Below, piece after piece: positions 34,187-42,870 of a DNA stretch of 64,000 bases (within the stretch, counting starts at the first letter, position 1; every line of letters starts with the position of its first letter). The position numbers and the translations under genes are program-made. The notes below the pieces were generated by a model that was not told the DNA's origin, searched no databases, and was given only the letters and a program-made list of their open reading frames with translations. Source of the DNA: RPQJ01 sp963700045 (GTDB lineage Bacteria > Pseudomonadota > Gammaproteobacteria > Steroidobacterales > Steroidobacteraceae); NCBI GenBank assembly GCA_963700045.1, contig CAVOWK010000029.1, forward strand, positions 1 through 64,000. The letters are read 5' to 3'.

Positions 34187-36096
34187 TGGCACACATCAGC
34201 GACCTGATCGCCAGCGACATCCACGCTTACCTGCACGCGCACGAGCACAAGAGCCTGCTGCGGTTCATCACCTGCGGCAGCGTCGACGACGGCAAGAGCA
34301 CGCTGATCGGACGCCTGCTCTACGACTCCAAGATGATCTTCGAGGACCAGCTCGCGGCCCTCGAAGCGGACTCGAAGAAAGTCGGCACGCAGGGCGGCGA
34401 GCTCGACTTCGCGCTGCTGGTCGATGGCCTCGCCGCGGAACGCGAGCAGGGCATCACGATCGACGTGGCTTACCGCTTCTTCTCGACGGACAAGCGCAAG
34501 TTCATCGTCGCCGACACGCCGGGACACGAGCAGTACACGCGCAACATGGTGACGGGCGCGTCCAGCGCCGATCTCGCCGTGATCCTGATCGACGCGCGCA
34601 AGGGCGTGCTGACGCAGACGCGCCGGCACAGCTACCTGGTTTCGCTGATCGGGATCCGCAAGGTCGTGCTCGCGATCAACAAGATGGACCTGATCGGGTA
34701 CAGCGAGGCGACCTTCAACAAGATCGTCGAGGATTACACCGCGTTCGCGAAGCAGATAGGGATCGACGAATTCGTCGCGATCCCGGTGTCGGGCCTGCGC
34801 GGCGACAACATCAAGGACCCGAGCGTGCACACGGACTGGTACCACGGTCCGACGCTGATGGGTTACCTCGAGACCGTCGAGATCGAGGACAGTGCGCAGC
34901 AGCGCCCCCTGCGCCTGCCGGTGCAGTGGGTCAACCGCCCGAACCTCGATTTCCGCGGTTTCGCCGGCACGATCGCCAGCGGCATGGTGAAGCAGGGTGA
35001 GCGGATTCGCGTACTGCCCTCGGGCCGCGAAAGCACCGTCACGCGCATCGTGACGATGGACGGCGATCTCGACCACGCGATCGCCGGCCAGGCGATCACC
35101 CTGACGCTCGCCGACGAGATCGACATCAGTCGCGGTGACGTCATCGCCCGGCCGGACGACCTGCCGGGAGTCGCCGACCAGTTCGAGGCGGTCGTGGTGT
35201 GGATGTCGGACGAACCGATGCTGCCCGGCCGTCCCTACTGGTTGAAGATCGGCACCAAGCAGGTCTCCGCGACGATCACGGAGCCGAAGTACAAGGTCAA
35301 CGTCAACACGCTCGAGCACCTTGCGGCGAAGAAGCTCGAGTTGAACGAGATCGGCATCTGCAACGTGTCGCTCGACCAGGCGATCGCGTTCGATCCGTAC
35401 ACGCAGTGCCGCGAGACCGGCTCGTTCATCCTGATCGACCGGCTGACGAATGCCACGGTCGGCGCGGGCATGATTCACTTCGCGCTGCGCCGTTCGCAGA
35501 ACATTCACTGGCAGGCGCTCGACGTCAACAAGAAGTCGCGTGCGGCGCTGAAGGGCCAGCAACCCGCGGTGTTGTGGCTGACCGGCCTGTCGGGCGCCGG
35601 CAAGTCGACGATCGCCAACCTGGTCGAGAAGCGCCTGCTGGCCCTCGGCAAGCACACCTACCTGCTCGACGGCGACAACGTCCGCCACGGCTTGAACCGT
35701 GACCTGGGTTTCACCGATACCGACCGCGTCGAGAACATCCGGCGCGTCGCCGAAGTCAGCAAGCTGATGTCCGATGCGGGCCTGATCGTGATGGTGTCGT
35801 TCATCTCGCCGTTCCGGGCCGAGCGTCGCATGGCGCGCGCGCTGTTCCAGGCGGGCGAGTTCCACGAGGTGCACGTCGACACGCCGCTCAGCGTGGCGGA
35901 AGACCGTGACGTGAAGGGCCTGTACAAGAAGGCCCGTCGCGGCGAGCTCAAGAACTTCACCGGCATCGATTCGCCGTACGAAGCGCCGGAGAATCCCGAG
36001 ATCTACATCGACACGACGAAGAACACCTCCGAGCAATCGGCCGAGGCGATCGTCGAGTACCTGCAGCAGGCTGGAGTGCTCAGTCCGGCCCAGTAA
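34186..36096 (+). CDS. cysNC: Bifunctional sulfate adenylyltransferase GTPase/APS kinase CysNC
   Basis: 636 aa fusion. The first 450 residues are an EF-Tu-like GTPase: G1 GSVDDGKSTLIGRLLYDSK, DTPGHEQYTRNMV, NKMDLIGY, then beta-barrel domains. The C-terminal 180 residues are an APS kinase with P-loop GLSGAGKSTIANLVEKRL and GDNVRHGLNRDLGFTDTDR, plus SPFRAERRMARALF. The product activates sulfate to APS and then PAPS. The true start is the ATG at 34186; the open frame upstream is antisense noise over cysD. A 344-nt repeat-rich spacer follows. Confidence 0.96.
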   Translation: MAHISDLIASDIHAYLHAHEHKSLLRFITCGSVDDGKSTLIGRLLYDSKMIFEDQLAALEADSKKVGTQGGELDFALLVDGLAAEREQGITIDVAYRFFSTDKRKFIVADTPGHEQYTRNMVTGASSADLAVILIDARKGVLTQTRRHSYLVSLIGIRKVVLAINKMDLIGYSEATFNKIVEDYTAFAKQIGIDEFVAIPVSGLRGDNIKDPSVHTDWYHGPTLMGYLETVEIEDSAQQRPLRLPVQWVNRPNLDFRGFAGTIASGMVKQGERIRVLPSGRESTVTRIVTMDGDLDHAIAGQAITLTLADEIDISRGDVIARPDDLPGVADQFEAVVVWMSDEPMLPGRPYWLKIGTKQVSATITEPKYKVNVNTLEHLAAKKLELNEIGICNVSLDQAIAFDPYTQCRETGSFILIDRLTNATVGAGMIHFALRRSQNIHWQALDVNKKSRAALKGQQPAVLWLTGLSGAGKSTIANLVEKRLLALGKHTYLLDGDNVRHGLNRDLGFTDTDRVENIRRVAEVSKLMSDAGLIVMVSFISPFRAERRMARALFQAGEFHEVHVDTPLSVAEDRDVKGLYKKARRGELKNFTGIDSPYEAPENPEIYIDTTKNTSEQSAEAIVEYLQQAGVLSPAQ

Positions 36097-36440
36097 GCGA
36101 ACCACGTTGCAGGCGGCCGATCCGGTACCATTTCCTGGGCTTGGAAAGGCGGGCACGCGCCAATTGCGAGCGCCCGCTCCGGTTCTCTTTCCGGCGAGCG
36201 GAAAGGCAGACACGCTCGCCGGAAAGAGAACCCGACCGCGCGCTCGACACTCACCGCCTGCGCAGGAGTGGTCTGCCACAGGCCGGGTGAGGGTCTATGC
36301 GTCCGACCCGGCATCTCCTGTTGCGATCGGAAAGGACGACTCTCGATCGTTGCAGGGGGGCCGATCCGCTACCTTGCCCCGAGCGCGTGTCTGCCTTTCC
36401 AAGCTTGGGGAAAGGCACGGGATCGGCCGCCTGGGAGACC
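36097..36440. repeat. Gene-free repeat mosaic between cysNC and the ScfR-like gene
   Basis: This 344-nt spacer shows no convincing ORF. It holds a perfect 20-bp hairpin (36181–36200 with 36213–36232, 12-nt loop). It also holds two direct copies of a GGCCGATCCGSTACC unit (near 36116 and 36358), and a nested hairpin at about 36358–36430 whose outer arms are GGCCGATCC/GGATCGGCC and inner arms TGCCTTTCC/GGAAAGGCA. It separates two convergent genes and can terminate both. Its composition suggests stacked REP/MITE remnants. Confidence 0.6.
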
Positions 36441-37853
36441 TCACTCGATCGAGAACGGCACGATGCGCCGTTCGTTCGTCCGCACAGTCAGCTTGCGGCC
36501 GAGCGGCGGGAATGCGCGCTGGTGGCAATCGGGTCGTTCGCAGATGCGGCAGCTGACGCCGACGGGCACGGCCGTGCCATCGAGGCTGAGCCCTTCCGAG
36601 TAGACCACCTTGTCCGCGTGGGCGACTTCGCAGCCGATGCCGATCGCGTACTGGCGGTTGGGACGCAGGAAGTTGCCCGAGCGCTTGACGATGCTGCGGC
36701 CCACGCACAGGTAGCGCACGCCGTCCGGCATCTCTGCGACCTGCACCAGGATGCGACCTGGATGACCGAAGGCTTCGTGCACGTTCCACAGCGGGCATGC
36801 ACCACCGAATCGGGCGAACTGGAAGCGTGTCGAGCTGTGCCGCTTGGTGATGTTGCCGGCCTGGTCCACGCGCACGAAATAGAACGGCACGCCGCGCGCG
36901 CCGGGACGTTGCAGCGTGCTCAGGCGATGCGACACCTGCTCGAAGCTCGCGTTGTAACGGTGCTGCAGCTGCTCGATGTCATGGCGCAATTCCGTGGCCG
37001 ACGCGGCAAAGCGCCGGTACGGCATCACCAGTGCGCCGGCCGCGTAGTTGAGCAGGCCGATGCGGGCAATGTCGCGCGCGGTCGCCGACTCGAGCCCGGC
37101 GGACGCCAGCACGTCGTTGCAGAGGTCGGTAAAGAGCAGGTCGGCCAGCTGCGTTGCAAGCTGAAATGCACGCGTCGGCTCCGCCAGGTCGCGGTCGAGC
37201 GTCAGCACCTTCGTGGCGGGATCGTAGTGGCGGATCAGTCCGGCATCTGCCAGGGCTCGCACGACGCGGATGCCGAACCGCTCCGCGAGCGCGCGCTCGA
37301 GCGTGGCCACCGCGTTGCCGTCGCCGTCGATGCCGATGTCCGCAGCGAGCGCCTCGGCTGCGACGTCCAGTTCGTCGACATAGTTATCGCGGTAGTGAAA
37401 GAAGTCGCGCACCTCCTGGTACGGCACCAGCGAGTCGGGTGCGTCCTCGGTTCGCATCTTCACCGTCTCGTCGAAGCGCAGGATCCGTTCATCGAGCGCG
37501 CGGTAGGCGCGGTGCAGGGCGAGGTACTGGCGAGCCAGGGTCGGAGTCGTCGCGGCCGCCAGCTTGAGTTCGGACAGCGCGGGCGACGGCAGGCCGAGAC
37601 CGAGGTCGGCGCTGGCCTCGCGCAGGTCGGCGATCAGCCGGGTTTCCTCGTCGCTGTCGAACTCACCCGGCCCGACGACAAAAATCCGCGAGAGCGCGAT
37701 CAGGACCCGGGCCGTCACCGGCCGTTGGTTCGTCTCGATCTGCGACAGGTAGCTGGTCGACAGACCCAGCAGTCTGGCGCACGCATCGAGGGTGAGGTTC
37801 TGGCGCTCACGCAAGGCCCGGACCTTGGGTCCGACAAAGAGCTTGTCTCGCAT
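36441..37853 (-). CDS. ScfR/RamB-like short-chain-acyl-responsive XRE regulator
   Basis: 470 aa from the ATG at 37853 (MRDKLFVGPKVRALRERQNLTLDACARLLGLSTSYLSQIETNQRPVT); that helix-turn-helix is XRE type. The middle resembles the ImmA/IrrE-like domain of the family, and the C-terminal 160 residues are the DUF2083-type domain with cysteines (GGACPLWNVHEAF, CRICERPDCHQRAFPPLG). Characterised relatives RamB and mycobacterial PrpR control acetate or propionate genes and sense short-chain acyl-CoA. Divergence from prpB makes it the likely local regulator of the methylcitrate operon. Confidence 0.85.
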   Translation of the reverse strand: MRDKLFVGPKVRALRERQNLTLDACARLLGLSTSYLSQIETNQRPVTARVLIALSRIFVVGPGEFDSDEETRLIADLREASADLGLGLPSPALSELKLAAATTPTLARQYLALHRAYRALDERILRFDETVKMRTEDAPDSLVPYQEVRDFFHYRDNYVDELDVAAEALAADIGIDGDGNAVATLERALAERFGIRVVRALADAGLIRHYDPATKVLTLDRDLAEPTRAFQLATQLADLLFTDLCNDVLASAGLESATARDIARIGLLNYAAGALVMPYRRFAASATELRHDIEQLQHRYNASFEQVSHRLSTLQRPGARGVPFYFVRVDQAGNITKRHSSTRFQFARFGGACPLWNVHEAFGHPGRILVQVAEMPDGVRYLCVGRSIVKRSGNFLRPNRQYAIGIGCEVAHADKVVYSEGLSLDGTAVPVGVSCRICERPDCHQRAFPPLGRKLTVRTNERRIVPFSIE

Positions 37854-37915
37854 TTGCAGTTTTGCAATTTCGCAGAACTTCGCAAGTTTATACGCCCTTT
37901 TTTGCATGCCTCGCA
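37853..37915. promoter_or_regulatory. TTTGCA/TTCGCA repeat cluster in the prp divergent promoter
   Basis: TTTGCA at 37853 and 37861, TTCGCA at 37869 and 37879, TTTGCA at 37901 and CTCGCA at 37910. The first four are spaced 8, 8 and 10 bp. The segment AGAACTTCGCAAG (37874–37886) is close to the RamB site AAAACTTTGCAAA known in Corynebacterium. The cluster starts on the regulator's start codon and sits 64–126 nt upstream of prpB, so it can control both directions. Confidence 0.6.
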
Positions 37916-37978
37916 ATGGCGAGTTGGAGCAAACTAGTGGTTCTTCCGCCCGTGTACCCGCCGGAGCACCCGCAACTC

Positions 37979-38881
37979 ATGCCAACGGCCAAGAATCCTG
38001 CATCCGCCGGCGCCAGGTTTCGCGCGGCCCTCGCCGCTGAGAAGCCCCTCCAGGTCGCTGGCACCGTCAACGCCTACTCGGCACTGCTCGCCGAGCGTGC
38101 CGGGTTCAAGGCGATCTATCTTTCGGGTGCCGGAGTGGCCAACGCGTCGTTCGGCCTGCCGGATCTCGGCATCACCAGCCTGAACGACGTCTGCGAAGAC
38201 GTGCGTCGCATCACCTCGGCCACCGACGTGCCGCTGCTCGTCGATGCGGACACGGGTTGGGGCGCCGCTTTCAACATTTCGCGCACGATCTCGGACCTGA
38301 TCAAGTCGGGCGCCGGCGCCTGCCACCTCGAAGACCAGGTGCAGGCCAAGCGCTGCGGTCACCGCCCCGGCAAGGCGCTGGTTTCGGCGGACGAGATGGT
38401 CGACCGCATCAAGGCTGCCGTCGACGGCCGCACCGATGAACTGTTCGTGATCATGGCGCGCACCGACGCACATGCCGTCGAGGGCCAGCAGGCCGCGATC
38501 GATCGCGCGCTGAAATACGTCGAGGCCGGCGCGGACATGATTTTTGCCGAAGCGCTCACTACGCTCGACGAATACCGCCAGTTCACCTCCGTCGTCAAGG
38601 TGCCGGTGCTCGCCAACATCACCGAATTCGGCAAGACACCATTGTTCACGGTGCAGGAACTTGCAGGTGCGGGCGCCCAGCTGGTGCTGTATCCACTGTC
38701 GGCATTTCGCGCAATGTCGAAGGCCGCCGAGATCGTCTACGGTGCCTTGCGCCAGGAAGGCACGCAGCAGAGCGTGCTCGACCGCATGCAGACTCGCGCC
38801 GAGCTGTATGAAGTGCTCGGCTACCACGAATACGAGCAGAAGCTCGACGAGCTCTTCGTGCGCGAAGGCGCCGTCAAATAG
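37979..38881 (+). CDS. prpB: 2-methylisocitrate lyase
   Basis: 300 aa. ICL/PEPM-fold lyase that splits 2-methylisocitrate into pyruvate and succinate. Visible landmarks: VNAYSALLAERAGFKAIYLSGAGVANASFGLPDLGI, DADTGWG (metal binding), HLEDQVQAKRCGHRPGK with the active-site Cys in KRCGHRPGK, and NITEFGKTPLFTVQEL. The ATG at 37979 is chosen because MPTAKNPASAGARFRAAL starts the family homology and GGAG lies upstream. First gene of the prpB–prpC–acnD–prpF–prpD-like operon. Confidence 0.95.
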   Translation: MPTAKNPASAGARFRAALAAEKPLQVAGTVNAYSALLAERAGFKAIYLSGAGVANASFGLPDLGITSLNDVCEDVRRITSATDVPLLVDADTGWGAAFNISRTISDLIKSGAGACHLEDQVQAKRCGHRPGKALVSADEMVDRIKAAVDGRTDELFVIMARTDAHAVEGQQAAIDRALKYVEAGADMIFAEALTTLDEYRQFTSVVKVPVLANITEFGKTPLFTVQELAGAGAQLVLYPLSAFRAMSKAAEIVYGALRQEGTQQSVLDRMQTRAELYEVLGYHEYEQKLDELFVREGAVK

Positions 38882-38901
38882 TCCATTACGAGAGCACAGC
38901 C

Positions 38902-40065
38902 ATGAGCAGCAACGAGACGACTCCCGCCGCCGGCTTCAAGCCGAAGAAATCCGTCGCACTGTCCGGCGTGACCGCGGGCAACACGGCGCTCTGCACCGTG
39001 GGCCGCAGCGGCAACGACCTGCACTACCGCGGCTACGACATCCTCGATCTCGCGGACAAGTGCGAGTTCGAAGAGGTCGCGTACCTGCTCGTGCACGGCA
39101 AGCTGCCGAACATGGCGGAGCTCGCCGGCTACCAGGCGAAGCTGCGGCGGCTGCGTGGCCTGCCAGTGCCGGTGTTGCTCGCGTTGCAGGCGCTGCCGGC
39201 CTCGAGTCATCCGATGGACGTGCTGCGCACGGGCGTCTCGGTGCTCGGTTGCACGCTGCCGGAGAAGGACGACCACAACGTCGCCGGCGCGCGTGACATC
39301 GCCGACCGGCTGCTGGCGAGCCTCGGCTCGATGCTCTGCTACTGGTACCATTTCAGCCACTCGGGCCGGGAAATCGAAGTCGAAACCGACGACGAATCGA
39401 TCGGCGGACACTTCCTGCACCTGCTGCACGGCGCGCCGCCGCCGGAGCCCTGGGTGAAAGCCATGCACGTGTCGCTGAACCTGTACGCCGAACACGAGTT
39501 CAACGCGTCGACGTTCACCGGCCGCGTCATCGCCGGCACCGGTTCCGATCTCTACTCGTGCATCACCGGTGCGATCGGCGCGTTGCGCGGTCCCAAGCAC
39601 GGCGGCGCCAACGAAGTAGCGTTCGAAGTGCAGAAGCGCTACGACACGCCCGATGAAGCGGAAGCGGACATCAGGGCACGGGTCGAGCGCAAGGAGGTCA
39701 TCATCGGCTTTGGTCACCCGGTCTATACGATCAGCGATCCGCGCAACAAGGTGATCAAGGAAGTCGCGCACAACCTGTCGCGCGCGGCGGGCGACCTGAA
39801 GATGTTCCACATCGCCGAGCGCCTCGAGACGGTGATGTGGGACATCAAGAAGATGTTCCCGAACCTCGACTGGTTCAGCGCGGTCTCGTATCACATGATG
39901 GGTGTGCCGACGGCAATGTTCACGCCGCTGTTCGTAATCGCACGCACGGCCGGTTGGAGCGCGCACGTGATCGAGCAGCGCATCGACGGCAAGATCATCC
40001 GGCCGAGCGCCAACTACACGGGACCGGAAGACCGGAAGTTCGTGCCGCTGAAGGAAAGGGGCTGA
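38902..40065 (+). CDS. prpC: 2-methylcitrate synthase
   Basis: 387 aa citrate-synthase-fold enzyme condensing propionyl-CoA with oxaloacetate. It shows KKSVALSGVTAGNTALCTVGRSGNDLHYRGYDI, the catalytic His region GPKHGGANE and the second His in GFGHPVYTISDPR. The C-terminus is NYTGPEDRKFVPLKERG. It starts 20 nt after prpB. Its TGA is itself part of a purine-rich inverted repeat filling the gap to acnD. Confidence 0.96.
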   Translation: MSSNETTPAAGFKPKKSVALSGVTAGNTALCTVGRSGNDLHYRGYDILDLADKCEFEEVAYLLVHGKLPNMAELAGYQAKLRRLRGLPVPVLLALQALPASSHPMDVLRTGVSVLGCTLPEKDDHNVAGARDIADRLLASLGSMLCYWYHFSHSGREIEVETDDESIGGHFLHLLHGAPPPEPWVKAMHVSLNLYAEHEFNASTFTGRVIAGTGSDLYSCITGAIGALRGPKHGGANEVAFEVQKRYDTPDEAEADIRARVERKEVIIGFGHPVYTISDPRNKVIKEVAHNLSRAAGDLKMFHIAERLETVMWDIKKMFPNLDWFSAVSYHMMGVPTAMFTPLFVIARTAGWSAHVIEQRIDGKIIRPSANYTGPEDRKFVPLKERG

Positions 40066-40280
40066 GGAAGTGGAGGAAGGACAGGAAGGGCAGGAAGGAC
40101 AGGAAGGGCAGGAAGGGATGGAATGGCTTAGTCACAAGGCCCACTGCTCCGGCCACTTGAATCGATGCGCAGTTCGCAAGCTTCCGGACACTCCAGCCCA
40201 CGACCCACTTGCCCACGGATCTTTCTGTATTCGTCCCGAATGACCCCTTCCTGCCCTTCCTTCACTTCCTCCCCTTCCTC
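40064..40280. mobile_element. MITE-like element with 35-bp inverted repeats between prpC and acnD
   Basis: The terminal arms 40064–40098 (purine-rich, GAGGAAG…GGCAGGAAGG) and 40246–40280 (its pyrimidine-rich complement) match at 31 of 35 positions; the last 16 bp of the left arm match perfectly. The left copy continues as tandem GGAAGGRCA units to about 40120. The element begins on the prpC stop codon and ends at the base before the acnD ATG. No transposase or ORF is inside. It also leaves acnD without a Shine-Dalgarno sequence. Confidence 0.55.
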
Positions 40281-42870
40281 ATGAACACTGCCTACCGCAA
40301 GCGACTTCCCGGAACCGCCCTCGACTACTTCGATGCGCGTGCCGCCGTCGACGCCATCGAGCCCGGCGCGTACGACAAGCTGTCGTATACGGCGCGTGTG
40401 CATGCCGAAAATCTCGTGCGTCGTTGCGACCCGGCGATTCTCGAGGCCAGCCTGCGTCAATTGATCGAACGCAAACGCGACCTGGATTTCCCGTGGTATC
40501 CGGCGCGCGTCGTCTGCCACGACATTCTCGGCCAGACTGCGCTGGTCGACCTCGCGGGGTTGCGGGATGCGATTGCAGAGCGGGGCGGAGATCCGGCCCA
40601 GGTCAATCCCGTGGTGCCGGTGCAGTTGATCGTCGACCATTCACTCGCGGTCGAGTGCGGCGGCTTTGATCCCGATGCGTTCGCAAAGAACCGGGCGATC
40701 GAAGACCGGCGCAACGAGGATCGCTTCCACTTCATCGACTGGACCAGGCTGGCGTTCAGGAACGTCGACGTGATTCCACCGGGCAACGGGATCATGCACC
40801 AGATCAACCTGGAGCGAATGTCACCGGTGATCCACGCGCAGGACGGCGTCGCGTTCCCGGACACGCTCGTCGGCACCGACAGCCACACGCCACACGTCGA
40901 CGCGCTCGGCGTGATCGCGGTCGGTGTCGGCGGCCTCGAAGCTGAAAGCGTCATGCTGGGCCGTGCTTCGTGGATGCGGCTGCCGGAGATCATCGGCGTG
41001 CAACTCACCGGCAAGCCGCAACCCGGCATCACCGCCACCGACGTCGTGCTGGCGCTGACCGAGTTCCTGCGCCAGCAGAAAGTGGTCGGCGCGTACCTGG
41101 AGTTCTTCGGCGCAGGCGCCGCCGCGCTGACGCTGGGCGATCGTGCAACCATCTCGAACATGGCGCCGGAATACGGCGCGACGGCGGCGATGTTCTTCGT
41201 CGACGAACAGACGATTACCTACCTGCGGCTCACCGGACGTGAAGACGCGCAGGTCAAGCTGGTCGAGACCTACGCCAGGCACACGGGACTGTGGGCCGAC
41301 AGCCTCAAGACAGCCATCTACGAACGCGTGCTCGAGTTCGACCTGTCGAGCGTCGTACGCAACATGGCAGGCCCCTCGAATCCGCATGCTCGCGTCGCCA
41401 CGAGCGATCTTGCTGCCAAGGGCATCGCGGCAGCCTGGCAGGACGAGCCGGGAAAGCTGCCCGACGGCGCCGTGATCATCGCGGCGATCACCAGCTGCAC
41501 CAACACCAGTAATCCACGGAACGTGATCGCGGCGGGCCTGCTCGCGCGCAACGCGAACCGCCTGGGCCTGCAGCGGAAACCCTGGGTGAAAAGCTCGCTG
41601 GCTCCCGGCTCCAGGGCGGTGGCGCTGTATCTCGACGAGGCGCAGCTGACCTCGGAGCTCGAGCAACTCGGGTTTGGCGTCGTCGCATTCGCGTGCACCA
41701 CGTGCAACGGCATGTCGGGTGCGCTCGATCCGAAGATCCAGCAGGAGATCATCGAGCGCGACCTGTATGCGACGGCCGTGCTCTCGGGCAATCGCAACTT
41801 CGACGGCCGCATCCACCCGTATGCCAAGCAGGCGTTCCTCGCGTCGCCTGCGCTGGTGGTGGCCTACGCCATTGCGGGCACGATCCGCTTCGACATCGAG
41901 AAGGATTCGTTCGGCACCGATGCAGCGGGCAAGCCGATCCTGCTCAAGGACCTCTGGCCGTCGGACGCGGAAATCGATGCGGTGGTTGCTGCGAGCGTGA
42001 AGCCCGAGCAGTTCCGCAAAGTCTACGAGCCGATGTTCCGGGTCAGTGTCGAATCCGGCCCGAAAGTGAGTCCGCTGTATGCCTGGCGGGCACAGAGCAC
42101 GTACATCCGCCGGCCGCCGTACTGGGAAGGCGCGCTGGCCGGTGAGCGCGCCCTCAAGGGTATGCGACCACTGGCGGTGCTCGGCGACAACATCACGACC
42201 GACCACCTCTCGCCGTCCAACGCGATCATGCTGGACAGCGCGGCTGGCGAGTACCTCGCAAAAATGGGCCTGCCGGAAGAGGACTTCAATTCCTACGCGA
42301 CCCACCGCGGCGATCACCTGACGGCGCAGCGCGCCACCTTCGCCAATCCCACGCTCAAGAACGAGATGGTGGTCGTCGACGGCAAGGTGAAGCCAGGGTC
42401 ACTGGCGCGCATCGAGCCCGAAGGCAAGGTCACGCGCATGTGGGAAGCGATCGAGACCTACATGGCGCGCAAGCAGCCGCTGATCATCATTGCCGGCGCC
42501 GACTACGGCCAGGGCTCGTCGCGTGACTGGGCCGCCAAGGGCGTGCGACTCGCGGGCGTCGAAGCGATCGCTGCGGAAGGCTTCGAACGCATCCATCGCA
42601 CCAACCTGGTCGGCATGGGCGTGCTGCCGCTCGAGTTCAAGCCGGGCGTGAACCGCAAGACGCTCGGCATCGACGGCACGGAAACGTACGATGTCGTCGG
42701 CGAACGCAAGCCGCGCGCGGAACTCACGCTGGTCATGCACCGCAGGAACGGCGAGCGCGTCGACGTGCCGGTGACGTGCCGGCTCGACACCGCCGAAGAA
42801 GTGTCGATCTACGAAGCGGGTGGCGTGCTGCAGCGCTTCGCCCGCGACTTTCCTCGAGTCGACAACGTGA
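40281..42870 (+). CDS. acnD: Fe/S-dependent 2-methylcitrate dehydratase AcnD, end frameshifted
   Basis: Aconitase-family enzyme dehydrating 2-methylcitrate to 2-methylaconitate with PrpF. The [4Fe-4S] ligands are in ITSCTNTSNPRNV and ACTTCNGMSG; the swivel domain has GADYGQGSSRDWAAKG and FERIHRTNLVGMGVLPLEF. As sequenced, the frame runs on into prpF. If one C at 42852–42853 is extra, the C-terminus becomes DFLESTT followed by a TGA at 42868–42870. That gives 862 aa, the normal AcnD length, and an ordinary GTGA overlap with prpF. The start MNTAYRKRLPGTALDYFDAR is canonical. The 35 nt before it are pyrimidine-rich with no ribosome site. Confidence 0.9.

Noticed and set aside
34183..36279. Large minus-strand open frame over cysNC
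   Set aside because: Antisense shadow. The plus-strand fusion enzyme has all catalytic motifs intact.
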